Below, piece after piece: positions 1 through 6,976 of a DNA stretch of 22,052 bases (positions are counted from its first letter, which is position 1; each line of letters begins with the position of its first letter). Source of the stretch: Cesiribacter sp. GTDB taxonomy: Bacteria > Bacteroidota > Bacteroidia > Cytophagales > Cyclobacteriaceae. The position numbers and the translations under genes were made by a program. The notes under the pieces were generated by a model. That model was not told the DNA's origin, did no database searches, and saw only the letters and a list, made by a program, of their open reading frames with translations. The stretch is from positions 1-22,052 of the forward strand of contig JASLAE010000196.1 in assembly GCA_030147305.1 (NCBI GenBank), given 5' to 3'.

Positions 1-468
1 CCAGGGCATGGTGCCCCACTTTTTATGCAGCTGCACCATGCCATCTACCGTACCAGGCACTCCGGCCGCAAGGTGGCCTTTCAGACTTAAGTCTTCTATA
101 ACCTTGCCCTCCACGTCCAGGTACATATAGCGGTGCGCTGCTGCCGGTGCTGTTTCCCGATAATCCAGCGCATCTGTGCGGCCATCCTGCAAACGGATAA
201 CCATAAAACCTCCCCCGCCAATATTGCCGGCATCTGGGTAAACAACAGCCAGGGCAAATTCAACGGCAATGGCCGCATCTATGGCATAACCGCCTTGCTT
301 CAGAATATCAGCGCCTACCGCAGAGGCTAACGGGTGGGCCGATACCACCATAGCCTTTTCCGTTATCAAACCCGGGGTGGCAGCCTGTCTATCACTGCAG
401 GAAATTGCGCAAAAGAAAATGCAAAAAATAAAGGAAATGTACCTGACGCTCAATAAATAATTAATCAC
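1..468 (-). CDS. ggt: Gamma-glutamyltranspeptidase, N-terminal part (runs off left edge)
   Basis: This is the first 156 codons of a gamma-glutamyltransferase, an exported enzyme that cleaves gamma-glutamyl bonds such as that in glutathione. Family hallmarks are visible: the segment MVVSAHPLASAVGADILKQG (about residues 40-59), AIDAAIAVEFAL, the glycine-rich NIGGGGFMV (about 82-90), DYRETAP (102-108) and GVPGTVDGM. The autocatalytic Thr and the small subunit lie outside the window. Residues 8-23 form a hydrophobic signal peptide ending in AISC, a lipobox, so a lipoprotein is likely. The start is a GTG at 468. An in-frame TAA lies seven codons upstream and no ATG is available near it, so GTG (or a TTG four codons later) must be used. 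The gene follows the trehalose-synthase-like gene on the same strand after 139 bp that contain a hairpin, so cotranscription is doubtful. The family is certain; the exact start is less so. Confidence 0.88.
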   Translation of the reverse strand, partial: MINYLLSVRYISFIFCIFFCAISCSDRQAATPGLITEKAMVVSAHPLASAVGADILKQGGYAIDAAIAVEFALAVVYPDAGNIGGGGFMVIRLQDGRTDALDYRETAPAAAHRYMYLDVEGKVIEDLSLKGHLAAGVPGTVDGMVQLHKKWGTMPW

Positions 469-471
469 TCC

Positions 472-499
472 AAAAAACCTGTGTTCTTAAAAAACCTGT
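472..499. repeat. Tandem 11-bp direct repeat upstream of ggt
   Basis: The 11-mer AAAAAACCTGT occurs at 472-482 and again, identically, at 489-499, a period of 17 bp. The block starts 3 bp before the GTG start of the gamma-glutamyltranspeptidase gene, which reads leftward. It could be a pair of protein-binding sites or a slippage product. Nothing in the sequence decides between these. Confidence 0.6.
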
Positions 500-546
500 T
501 CTAACAGTAGTACGCGAATAATAACCCAAATGATTTCAAAAGGGCT

Positions 547-574
547 CATCCTGGCTCCTTCCCATGCCAGGATG
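547..574 (-). terminator. Perfect 9-bp hairpin after the GH13 gene, terminator-like
   Basis: CATCCTGGC (547-555) and GCCAGGATG (566-574) are perfect inverted arms around a 10-nt loop. The hairpin lies 33 nt beyond the stop of the trehalose-synthase-like gene, which reads leftward. On that strand only a short T-run (CCCTTTTG) follows, so as an intrinsic terminator it is weak. It may instead attenuate or stabilise the transcript between the GH13 gene and ggt. Confidence 0.45.
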
Positions 575-607
575 TAGCTTAAAAGGTGTAAATCAGGCAC
601 GGTCAAC

Positions 608-2269
608 TTAATTCTCTCCGCCTTTAAAGAACAAATGGCTTAGATTCCCTGCCCTGAACCAGCGATAGCCGTAGGCAGCCATCATTATTTTATGATCCCC
701 TTTTTCATCACAGGTGCTTTCTTCATTCACCATCAGATCAATGAGCTTGGTTTCTTCATCAGACTTTATATTAAGCGTTACTTCATACGCTTTCTCAGCA
801 AAATTGTGGAGTACGATAAGGGAGCTACCCTTCCAGTTATAATGCATGCACAGCACGCTGGGTATGTTTGTTTCAAGGATCTGCCATTCTCCCCAGCCTA
901 TTTCTGTGCACTCCTGCCGCAGGCGAATGATGGCCGTCATCCAGTTAAGCATGGAATCGGGTGTACGCCGCTGCATTTCAACGTTCACATGTTTATAGCC
1001 ATACGGTCCATCATCAATGACCGGATGCACCAGTTTTTCTACTTCAGAAAAGCCACCCTGCGGCGCATCCGACCACTGCATGGGAGTACGAACTGCATCA
1101 CGCTCTTTAAGCGCCAAGTTTTCCCCCATGTTAATCTCGTCGCCATACCGAATTACCGGTGTACCAGGCAACGAAAACATTAAGCTGTAAGCCAGCTCGG
1201 TCTGGGGTCGGTTGCCCAGCATGGTTGCCACCCGGCGTCGTATGCCACGGTCGTAAAGCTGCATCCGTTCTTCGGGTGCAAAGCGGGCAAACACACGTTC
1301 CAACTGCTCTTCAGAAAGCCGGCCCAGGTCCAGCTCGTCGTGGTTGCGGAGAAAATGAGCCCATTGGGTGGTGTGCAACCTATTGCGGGTTGCCTCCAGT
1401 GCCTCTACCAGGAGCTTAATGTCTGCGGTGGCCAGGGCATAGAATACATACTGATTTACAAAAAAGTTAAACATCATGTGGATGCCATCCCCTGCCTCGC
1501 CAAAGTACTTTTGTGTTTCTTCCGGTGCTACATTGGCTTCCCCCAGGAGTATGGCATCGCCTTTGCGCCATTGCAAAAATTGCCGCATCTCCCGCAGGTA
1601 TTCAAATTTAGTTTCCTCCTCTTTTTTGCCATTGTTGTGGCTCTCCAGCATAAAGGGAACGGCATCCACCCGAAAACCGGCCACTCCCAGCTCCAGCCAA
1701 TACCCCATGATGCGCCTGATTTCGGCCCGTAGTTCCGGATTGTCCATGTTCAGGTCAGGCTGAAAATCATAGAAACGGTGATGATAATAGGCCTTGGCTT
1801 TTTTGTCGTAGGTCCAGGTGGTTTCCTGTACCCCCGGAAATACCATGCCTTCGTCCCAGTCGTCGGGTTTTTTCTTAGACCATACATACCAGTCGCGATA
1901 GGGGGAATCTTCGCTGCTTCTGGCATTCTGAAACCACGGATGTTCTTTGGAAGTATGGTTTACTACCAGATCGATGATGACTTTGATGCCCCTCTTTTTG
2001 GCCTGGTGCATGAATTCAACAAAGTTACCGCTGGATCCGTGCCGGGGATCCACCCCATAATAATCTTTGATGTCATAGCCATTGTCTTGGTTGGGGGTAG
2101 GCTGAAAAGGCGCAAGCCAAACGGTATCGATACCCATCGCATGCAGGTAATCTAATCTGCGGGTAAGCCCCTCGAAATCTCCCACACCATCCGCGTTCAG
2201 ATCCATAAAGGTTTCCAGGTCGAGGCTGTAAATAATTGCGTTTTTGTACCAAAGGTCTTCTATGATCAT
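608..2269 (-). CDS. treS: Trehalose synthase-like GH13 enzyme (maltose alpha-D-glucosyltransferase)
   Basis: A 553-residue cytosolic GH13 protein without signal peptide. TreS interconverts maltose and trehalose by intramolecular transglucosylation. Conserved GH13 regions are present in order: DLVVNHTS (100-107), GFRVDAVPF with nucleophile D202, LLGEANV with acid/base E244, and FLRNHDELD with the third acid D311. The FLRNHDEL signature, the YRDWYVW segment, HQ/DFQPDLNMDNP (about 168-177) and the C-terminal AAYGYRWFR are typical of trehalose synthase rather than generic alpha-amylase. The length fits a stand-alone TreS catalytic unit without a fused maltokinase. The ATG at 2269 gives the usual N-terminus with WYKNAIIYSLD. 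A 12-bp palindrome lies 53 bp upstream. A related alpha-glucosidase activity cannot be excluded from sequence alone. Confidence 0.88.
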   Translation of the reverse strand: MIIEDLWYKNAIIYSLDLETFMDLNADGVGDFEGLTRRLDYLHAMGIDTVWLAPFQPTPNQDNGYDIKDYYGVDPRHGSSGNFVEFMHQAKKRGIKVIIDLVVNHTSKEHPWFQNARSSEDSPYRDWYVWSKKKPDDWDEGMVFPGVQETTWTYDKKAKAYYHHRFYDFQPDLNMDNPELRAEIRRIMGYWLELGVAGFRVDAVPFMLESHNNGKKEEETKFEYLREMRQFLQWRKGDAILLGEANVAPEETQKYFGEAGDGIHMMFNFFVNQYVFYALATADIKLLVEALEATRNRLHTTQWAHFLRNHDELDLGRLSEEQLERVFARFAPEERMQLYDRGIRRRVATMLGNRPQTELAYSLMFSLPGTPVIRYGDEINMGENLALKERDAVRTPMQWSDAPQGGFSEVEKLVHPVIDDGPYGYKHVNVEMQRRTPDSMLNWMTAIIRLRQECTEIGWGEWQILETNIPSVLCMHYNWKGSSLIVLHNFAEKAYEVTLNIKSDEETKLIDLMVNEESTCDEKGDHKIMMAAYGYRWFRAGNLSHLFFKGGEN

Positions 2270-2321
2270 ATTGTACTGGGGTAGGTTATATCTATAAGTT
2301 TTTAAGGTCAGCGTTTAACTA

Positions 2322-2333
2322 TTTGCATGCAAA
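2322..2333. promoter_or_regulatory. 12-bp perfect palindrome upstream of treS-like gene, candidate operator
   Basis: TTTGCATGCAAA is a perfect dyad ending 53 bp before the treS-like ATG. It overlaps TTAATTTG on the minus strand, a one-mismatch match to the -7 consensus TAnnTTTG. A dyad over a promoter core is where a repressor of a sugar gene would be expected, but the regulator is unknown. Confidence 0.35.
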
Positions 2334-2408
2334 TTAACATAGCCTTCACTTCTGCCTGGTGTTCATAGCATGCCCTCTATCCTTTTGCTGCATTGAGTTA
2401 TTCACCAG

Positions 2409-2437
2409 GCGTTAGCGCTTCGCAACGCTATTTTTTT
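2409..2437 (+). terminator. Rho-independent terminator-like hairpin with no upstream plus-strand gene
   Basis: GCGTT (2409-2413) plus GCG (2415-2417) pair with CGC (2421-2423) plus AACGC (2424-2428). This gives eight base pairs with one bulged A and a CTT loop. TA and seven Ts follow (2431-2437), so the polarity is plus. The only annotated gene to the left is on the minus strand, so this would end either a short unannotated RNA or read-through transcription. Confidence 0.5.
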
Positions 2438-2676
2438 ATTGCTAAACTAATTACCCGGCGGCTGATAACCGGACCAATTAGTGCAAACCAAAGCAATAAG
2501 AAGATCAAAGGAATGCTTATAGATAAAGCGTCTGGCGCAGATATGTTTTATGGATCCTGCACAAAATGCCCTGAAATGTTATGAAAAACCGCTCTTACTG
2601 TTATTAGAAGCGTGCTAAACAATAGCCTCGCCAACTCCGTAATGATTAACAGCAATAGAAGAAAAATTATAAAATT

Positions 2677-3486
2677 ATGTCAGATACAAAAAAATATGCC
2701 CTGATCACAGGAGCAACAGAAGGAATAGGTTACGAGTTGGCCAAACTGTTTGCCAAAGATCAGTATAACCTGATAATTGTAGCCCGTAGCCAGGAAGACC
2801 TGGAAGCAAAAGCACAAGAATTTAAAAAGGAGTACAACATTGAGGTACTGCCCATTGCCAAAGACCTGTTTAAGCGAGAGGCACCATTTGAGATTTATGA
2901 TGCCATAATTGCCAAAGGCATTCAGGTGGATGTGCTGGTAAACAATGCCGGACAGGGTCAGTATGGTGAATTCGTTGATACTGATATTAACCGGGAGCTT
3001 GACATCATTCAGCTGAACATTGGTGCCTACATCAGTCTAACAAAAAGCTTTCTGCAGGAGATGATTGTGCGCAATGAGGGAAAAATCCTGATGGTTTCTT
3101 CCATTGCAGGCGAAGTGCCCGGACCACTCCAGGCTGTTTATCATGGTACAAAAGCCTTTATCACTTCTTTTACAGAAGCCATACAGGAAGAAAACAAAGG
3201 CACCAATGTGACCATCACCTACCTGATGCCTGGCGCAACCGCTACTGACTTCTTCCATAAGGCCGACATGGAACAATCTAAAATGGTACAGGAGGGTAGC
3301 CTGGCAGATCCGGCCAAAGTGGCAAAAGATGGCTATAGCGCCCTGATGGCAGGAAAAGAGAAAATAGTATCAGGCTTAAAAAATAAAGCCATGGTTGCTG
3401 CCACAAAACTGATGTCTGATGACCTGGCTGCCAAAGCCATGCACAAACAGATGGAGCCAAGTAACAAGAATAAGGAAAAGGCTTAA
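2677..3486 (+). CDS. Short-chain dehydrogenase/reductase (SDR)
   Basis: A 269-residue classical SDR, an NAD(P)-dependent oxidoreductase of the cytosol. The Rossmann signature TGATEGIG is at residues 11-18 and NNAG at 89-92. The structural Asn is at 114, the catalytic Ser in VSSIAG (about 142), and the Tyr/Lys pair in YHGTK (Y155, K159). Arg37 after the second strand (VARS) hints at NADP(H) preference. The C-terminus is lysine-rich. The ATG follows an A-rich stretch without a Shine-Dalgarno sequence. The gene stands alone: divergent from the treS-like gene, and convergent with a histidine kinase gene with a hairpin terminator between them. The substrate cannot be read from the sequence. Its closest resemblance is to the general SDRs often annotated as YqjQ/DltE-like, with no pathway context here. 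Confidence 0.9.
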   Translation: MSDTKKYALITGATEGIGYELAKLFAKDQYNLIIVARSQEDLEAKAQEFKKEYNIEVLPIAKDLFKREAPFEIYDAIIAKGIQVDVLVNNAGQGQYGEFVDTDINRELDIIQLNIGAYISLTKSFLQEMIVRNEGKILMVSSIAGEVPGPLQAVYHGTKAFITSFTEAIQEENKGTNVTITYLMPGATATDFFHKADMEQSKMVQEGSLADPAKVAKDGYSALMAGKEKIVSGLKNKAMVAATKLMSDDLAAKAMHKQMEPSNKNKEKA

Positions 3487-3507
3487 ACAGCCCACAATCT
3501 TAAAAAG

Positions 3508-3537
3508 AAAGCCAGCATTCCACTGGCTTTTTGTTTT
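3508..3537. terminator. Bidirectional rho-independent terminator
   Basis: AAAGCCAG (3508-3515) and CTGGCTTT (3523-3530) form an 8-bp stem with a 7-nt loop. Ts follow on the plus strand (TTTTTGTTTT) and again on the minus strand (CTTTTTAAG). It sits between the convergent SDR and histidine kinase genes and can serve both. Confidence 0.85.
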
Positions 3538-3560
3538 AAGGCTCTGGTGCAGTCATACAG

Positions 3561-5684
3561 CTATTTTTTAAAGTAGATATTAAAAACAGAGCCTTCTCCC
3601 AGCTTGCTTTCTACAATTATTTTACCCCCTGCACTCTCTACAATCCTTTTCACAATGTACAACCCAACGCCCGAGCCCTCTACATGATCGTGCAGCCTTT
3701 TGAACATAGAAAACATTTTGGCTTCTTTGGTTAAGTCAACACCCAGTCCATTGTCTGCTACGGACAGAATAATATAGTCTTGCTCGGCTTTCGTAGAGAT
3801 GGTAATGTATGGATGTCTGTCTGGTGCCCTATATTTCAGGGCATTGCTCAGCAGGTTATAGATGATGCTCCGTAAATTTTTATTAGAAAGGCGCAGGCTT
3901 GCAGCTTCGGGATCTATATGAACATCCAGCCTGGCCCTTGATTCAGCAATGCTATTTTCAAAATCGAGTCTTACTTCATCAATCGTTTCCGAAATATTAA
4001 TGTGAGCTATATCCTCGCCAGCTTCCCGCTGTATTTTAGCAACCTGCGAAAGGTCGGTAACAGCTTTTTTAAAGCGCTCTACAGAAGATTGTATGTAATC
4101 GATCAGGCGTTTTACCGTTTCTGATTTAAGTGTTTCTGCCGAAAGCTGATCTACCAGGGCCACCATTAAGCCTTCGATATTAGATATTGGCGCCTTCAGG
4201 TCATGCGAAGCAGAATAAACAAAATTATCGAGATCGGCATTCGTTGCCAGGAGCTGGCGGTTAATGGCTTCAATTTCATGCCGGGCATTCACCTGTTCGT
4301 TTATATCAATGGCCACAGCAATAATGCCTGTGACAGTTCCCTGTATATCTCTTACCGGATGGTAAACAAAGCTCACATAAACCTGCTCGGGCTTGCCATT
4401 ACGTTCAAATATCAGGGGCAGCTCCCTGTTTACATAAGGTTTGCCGGTATAATAAACATCATCCAGCAACTGCTGAATGCCCTGATCCTGCATTTCAGGC
4501 AAAGCCTCCAGTACCGGTTTTCCCAGTACTTCTTCAGGCTTTTTCCGCCAGATCTCGCAAACACCCGGATTGGCTAATTCAATAATATATTTAGGTCCCC
4601 GCACAATGGTAATGCCCACCGGTGCCTGCTGAAAAACATCGTTCAGGAACTTCTGCTGACGTAGATTCTCCTCCCGTGCCTGCACGCCTACAATAGCGTT
4701 TGCCAGCTGGATAGTAAGCAGTCCATGAAAGTTCTCGTAATCTGCATCATATACCAGACTGGGCGAGACCCCACTGATAAAATAACCCAGCAGTTTGTTT
4801 TGGCCAGGTTTAAAGACCGGAAACACAACTGCCTGTCTGGGCCGCCTGTTGGTAGAAGATGTATCTGCAACACCGAGGCCGGCCTGTTCTAAATCCACTA
4901 ATACCAATTGCCTGCTTTGCTGCGCCTGCGCAAGGGGCCAGCTCATTTCTTGGGCATCCAGGGCTATAATAGCCGGAGCTCCGGCATCGGGTATTCCACC
5001 AGCCTCACCACAACGCCGGGCCTCCCGGCTTGCCCCCTCCAGAAGATAGATGATACAAAAGGGCAGGTCGGCGCTGTTGTTTCTATAGAGTATGTCGCAG
5101 GTAGACTGGCATGCCTGCTCCAGGGTAAGTACATCGTTAAATGCTTCCGATATATCTTTTAGCACTTTAAGCCTTCGTTGTCCCAGCACCGTTGCAGTTA
5201 CTTCATGACAGGCACAAAAAATACCATCTACCTCACCTGAATCGTTGTAAACGGCACTATAAGAAAAGGTCCAGTAGGTTTCTTCGGCAAATCCTTTCCG
5301 CTCCAGGATCAACCTCAGATCTTCGGTGTAAAATGCCTCCCCGGTTTTTAAGATATTCTCTACTATACCCTGCAATTGGTCCCAGATCTCCGCCCAAACT
5401 TCTGTAGCAGATTTGCCCAGGGCCTCCGGATGCTTTTTACCCAGGGCAGGCAGGTAGGCATCGTTATGGAAAGAATATAAGTCTTTAGACCACCAGATAA
5501 ACATGGGGAAGGCTGAATTCAGTATAAGCCTTATATTGGATTTGAGACTTTGTGGCCAGTGATCCGGATTTCCAAGAGGATGGGCCTCCCAGTTATATGC
5601 CTGCATCCGGGCTCCCATCTCACCTCCTCCCAGGAAGATATTTTGAGAAACAGTCACTTTGAGACGATCAGAATCAATAGACAT
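3561..5684 (-). CDS. Cytosolic sensor histidine kinase, PAS-GAF-PAS-HisKA-HATPase
   Basis: A histidine kinase of 707 residues with no membrane segment. Residues about 25-165 are a PAS domain of the type beginning with W-HPLG-P-WPQSL. A GAF-like region follows (about 170-335), then a second PAS (about 345-465) ending in VAIDINEQ. The HisKA helix has the phosphoacceptor H494 in SASHDLKAP. The ATPase domain has the N box NLLSNALKYR (about 610-619), DNGLGVD, and GSGVGLYIVKRIVE. I start at the ATG at 5684; a TTG lies directly before it. A receiver partner is not adjacent. The neighbours are a convergent SDR and a divergent NTF2-like operon, so its signalling partner must be encoded elsewhere, perhaps in the island further right. 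Its upstream region carries a 14-bp direct repeat and a promoter-like pair. Confidence 0.92.
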   Translation of the reverse strand: MSIDSDRLKVTVSQNIFLGGGEMGARMQAYNWEAHPLGNPDHWPQSLKSNIRLILNSAFPMFIWWSKDLYSFHNDAYLPALGKKHPEALGKSATEVWAEIWDQLQGIVENILKTGEAFYTEDLRLILERKGFAEETYWTFSYSAVYNDSGEVDGIFCACHEVTATVLGQRRLKVLKDISEAFNDVLTLEQACQSTCDILYRNNSADLPFCIIYLLEGASREARRCGEAGGIPDAGAPAIIALDAQEMSWPLAQAQQSRQLVLVDLEQAGLGVADTSSTNRRPRQAVVFPVFKPGQNKLLGYFISGVSPSLVYDADYENFHGLLTIQLANAIVGVQAREENLRQQKFLNDVFQQAPVGITIVRGPKYIIELANPGVCEIWRKKPEEVLGKPVLEALPEMQDQGIQQLLDDVYYTGKPYVNRELPLIFERNGKPEQVYVSFVYHPVRDIQGTVTGIIAVAIDINEQVNARHEIEAINRQLLATNADLDNFVYSASHDLKAPISNIEGLMVALVDQLSAETLKSETVKRLIDYIQSSVERFKKAVTDLSQVAKIQREAGEDIAHINISETIDEVRLDFENSIAESRARLDVHIDPEAASLRLSNKNLRSIIYNLLSNALKYRAPDRHPYITISTKAEQDYIILSVADNGLGVDLTKEAKMFSMFKRLHDHVEGSGVGLYIVKRIVESAGGKIIVESKLGEGSVFNIYFKK

Positions 5685-5695
5685 CAAAAAATAAG

Positions 5696-5752
5696 TTAAC
5701 CTAATGGTAGATTCGCAGTAGCAGGTAATATACTAAATTTAACCAAATGGTA
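5696..5752. repeat. Two 14-bp direct repeats in the promoter region of the PAS-GAF-PAS kinase
   Basis: TTAACCTAATGGTA (5696-5709) and TTAACCAAATGGTA (5739-5752) match at 13 of 14 positions, with a period of 43 bp, about four helical turns. Each has a dyad core; in the second it is ACCA-AA-TGGT. One copy is 12 bp from the kinase ATG and the other overlaps the candidate core promoter, as expected for operator sites. Confidence 0.55.
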
Positions 5753-5762
5753 TAATGAACAA
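5734..5762 (-). promoter_or_regulatory. Candidate promoter of the PAS-GAF-PAS kinase gene
   Basis: On the minus strand, TTG (5762-5760), 18 bp, and TAAATTTA (5741-5734) resemble the Bacteroidota pattern TTG-N17-23-TAnnTTTG, with one mismatch in the -7 element. The predicted transcript would start roughly 40-45 nt before the ATG at 5684. One copy of the direct repeat lies inside it. Confidence 0.35.
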
Positions 5763-5882
5763 TTATGTTGTCTGCTGCAGCTACCGCTATCTTTATCTGA
5801 GAACTTAAGAGCTTGATGGGATTACAGGATAGCTGGCTCTAAACGACCAATAAATTACTGTTTAAACACAGACCTTTAAACA

Positions 5883-5910
5883 TTTGACACTGCTTTTTGT
5901 GTTAACTTTA
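5883..5910 (+). promoter_or_regulatory. Candidate promoter of the NTF2-GNAT-nitrilase operon
   Basis: TTTG (5883-5886), 16 bp, then TAACTTTA (5903-5910) approximates the Bacteroidota -33/-7 pattern, with one mismatch and slightly short spacing. It lies about 35 bp before the first ATG of the operon. Confidence 0.3.
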
Positions 5911-5945
5911 CCCAATTTCTATACTAACGACTAACCATTATGTAG

Positions 5946-6347
5946 ATGAATGCTTTAGAGACCGTACAACAATATTATGCTTACTTCAATCAGCGAAATT
6001 ACGAAGGCATGCTTTCGCTGGTGCACCCCAATCTGCGGCACGATCCCAACCAGGGAGAAACTCGCCGGGGTAAAGAAAAATTTACGGAATTTCTAAAGTC
6101 GAATGATGCCGCTTATGAAGAAAAGCTAACGGAGCTGGTATTCTTCAGCGAGCCCTCCGGAAAGCGCGTGGCGGTAGAATTTACAGTAAATGGAATCTAT
6201 AAAAAAGGCGATGAGGGTTTTCCTGAAGCCCATGGTCAGCAGTATAAATTGCCTGCCGCTGCTTTTCTGGAGGTTGAGGATGGAAAAATAACCCGCGTCA
6301 CTACCTATTACAACCTGCCCCTCTGGGTAAAACTTGTATCGGAGTAG
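5946..6347 (+). CDS. NTF2/SnoaL-like protein, ketosteroid isomerase-related
   Basis: A 133-residue single-domain protein of the NTF2-like cone fold. It starts with the typical helix VQQYYAYFNQRNYEGMLSLV, followed by HPNLRHDPNQG and RRGKEKFTEFL, and ends with FLEVEDGKITRVTTYYNLP. The pattern fits the ketosteroid-isomerase-related family. Members of this fold may bind or isomerise small molecules, but no specific activity can be assigned. The start is fixed by an in-frame TAG at 5943; the ATG at 5940 is followed at once by that stop. The gene is first in a compact operon: the next ATG comes 10 bp after its stop, and a nitrilase-family gene follows. The grouping suggests a shared small-molecule pathway. 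Confidence 0.85.
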   Translation: MNALETVQQYYAYFNQRNYEGMLSLVHPNLRHDPNQGETRRGKEKFTEFLKSNDAAYEEKLTELVFFSEPSGKRVAVEFTVNGIYKKGDEGFPEAHGQQYKLPAAAFLEVEDGKITRVTTYYNLPLWVKLVSE

Positions 6348-6357
6348 GTTGGCACCC

Positions 6358-6957
6358 ATGCAAAAGGACTCACTCAGGTTTATGATTAAAAAAGGACAGG
6401 AGATACAGTCTGTCTTTGATGAGCTGGCAGCTTTGCGCATGGCTGTTTTCAGGGAATATCCCTACCTCTATGAAGGCTCTGTTGCCTATGAAAAAGAGTA
6501 TTTGAAAACCTATGCACAGGCAGCGCGATCCTGTTTATTTGCTGTATATAGTAAAGAAAAAATGGTTGGCGCCACTACCTGCCTGCCCCTGCAGGACGAA
6601 ACTGCAGAAATTAGCAAGCCGCTTGTGCAGGCAGGATTTGATATAAACACGCTTTTTTATTTTGGCGAGAGCATTTTGCTGCCACCCTTCAGGGGTATGG
6701 GCTTAGGCCATCGCTTTTTCGATGAGCGAGAGGCGCATGCCCGCAGCTTCGGCTCTTACACAAAAGCCTGTTTCTTTTCTGTAGCGCGACCTGCAGACCA
6801 TCCTGCCAGGCCTGCAGCCTATCGCCCGAACAATGCATTCTGGACCAGGCGCGGCTATACCGAATTACCTGCTTTGCAAGCCAGCCTCTCCTGGCCCGAC
6901 CTTGGCGCAACAGCATCCACGCCCAAAAGGCTTATTTGCTGGATGAAAGATTTGTAA
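6358..6957 (+). CDS. GNAT family N-acetyltransferase
   Basis: A 199-residue GNAT-fold protein, predicted to transfer an acetyl group from acetyl-CoA to an amine. The acetyl-CoA pyrophosphate loop is visible as FRGMGLGHRFF (residues 111-121) after the strand GESILLPP, and the C-terminal part has FWTRRGYTEL (161-170). The ATG at 6358, ten bases after the upstream stop, is the best start. A TTG at 6334 would overlap the upstream gene, and a second ATG eight codons in is possible. It sits between an NTF2-like protein and a nitrilase-superfamily hydrolase on the same strand, so the three products probably act on one substrate. An acylation/deacylation cycle on an amine or amide is a natural guess, but is inference. 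Confidence 0.85.
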   Translation: MQKDSLRFMIKKGQEIQSVFDELAALRMAVFREYPYLYEGSVAYEKEYLKTYAQAARSCLFAVYSKEKMVGATTCLPLQDETAEISKPLVQAGFDINTLFYFGESILLPPFRGMGLGHRFFDEREAHARSFGSYTKACFFSVARPADHPARPAAYRPNNAFWTRRGYTELPALQASLSWPDLGATASTPKRLICWMKDL

Positions 6958-6976
6958 CCTTAAGATTTAACATTCA

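Larger units (their letters stand above)
2270..2676. other. 407-bp intergenic region between treS-like gene and SDR gene
   Basis: The flanking genes are divergent, so promoters in both directions should lie here. I see a perfect palindrome at 2322-2333 and an inverted repeat GCCTGGTG (2354-2361) / CACCAGGC (2403-2410). A strong hairpin followed by seven Ts lies at 2409-2437. The 63-codon ORF at 2393-2584 starts with TTG, shows no recognisable motif, and begins inside the hairpin region, so I do not call it. No clear TAnnTTTG element was found in front of either gene. TTAATTTG on the minus strand, overlapping the palindrome, is one mismatch away. Confidence 0.6.

Noticed and set aside
1340..2155. 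Overlapping plus-strand ORFs opposite the treS-like gene
   Set aside because: They lie entirely antisense to a gene with clear GH13 motifs, and their products resemble nothing.
2393..2584. 63-codon ORF in the treS-SDR gap
   Set aside because: It has a TTG start inside a terminator-like hairpin, no motif, no promoter and no ribosome binding site.
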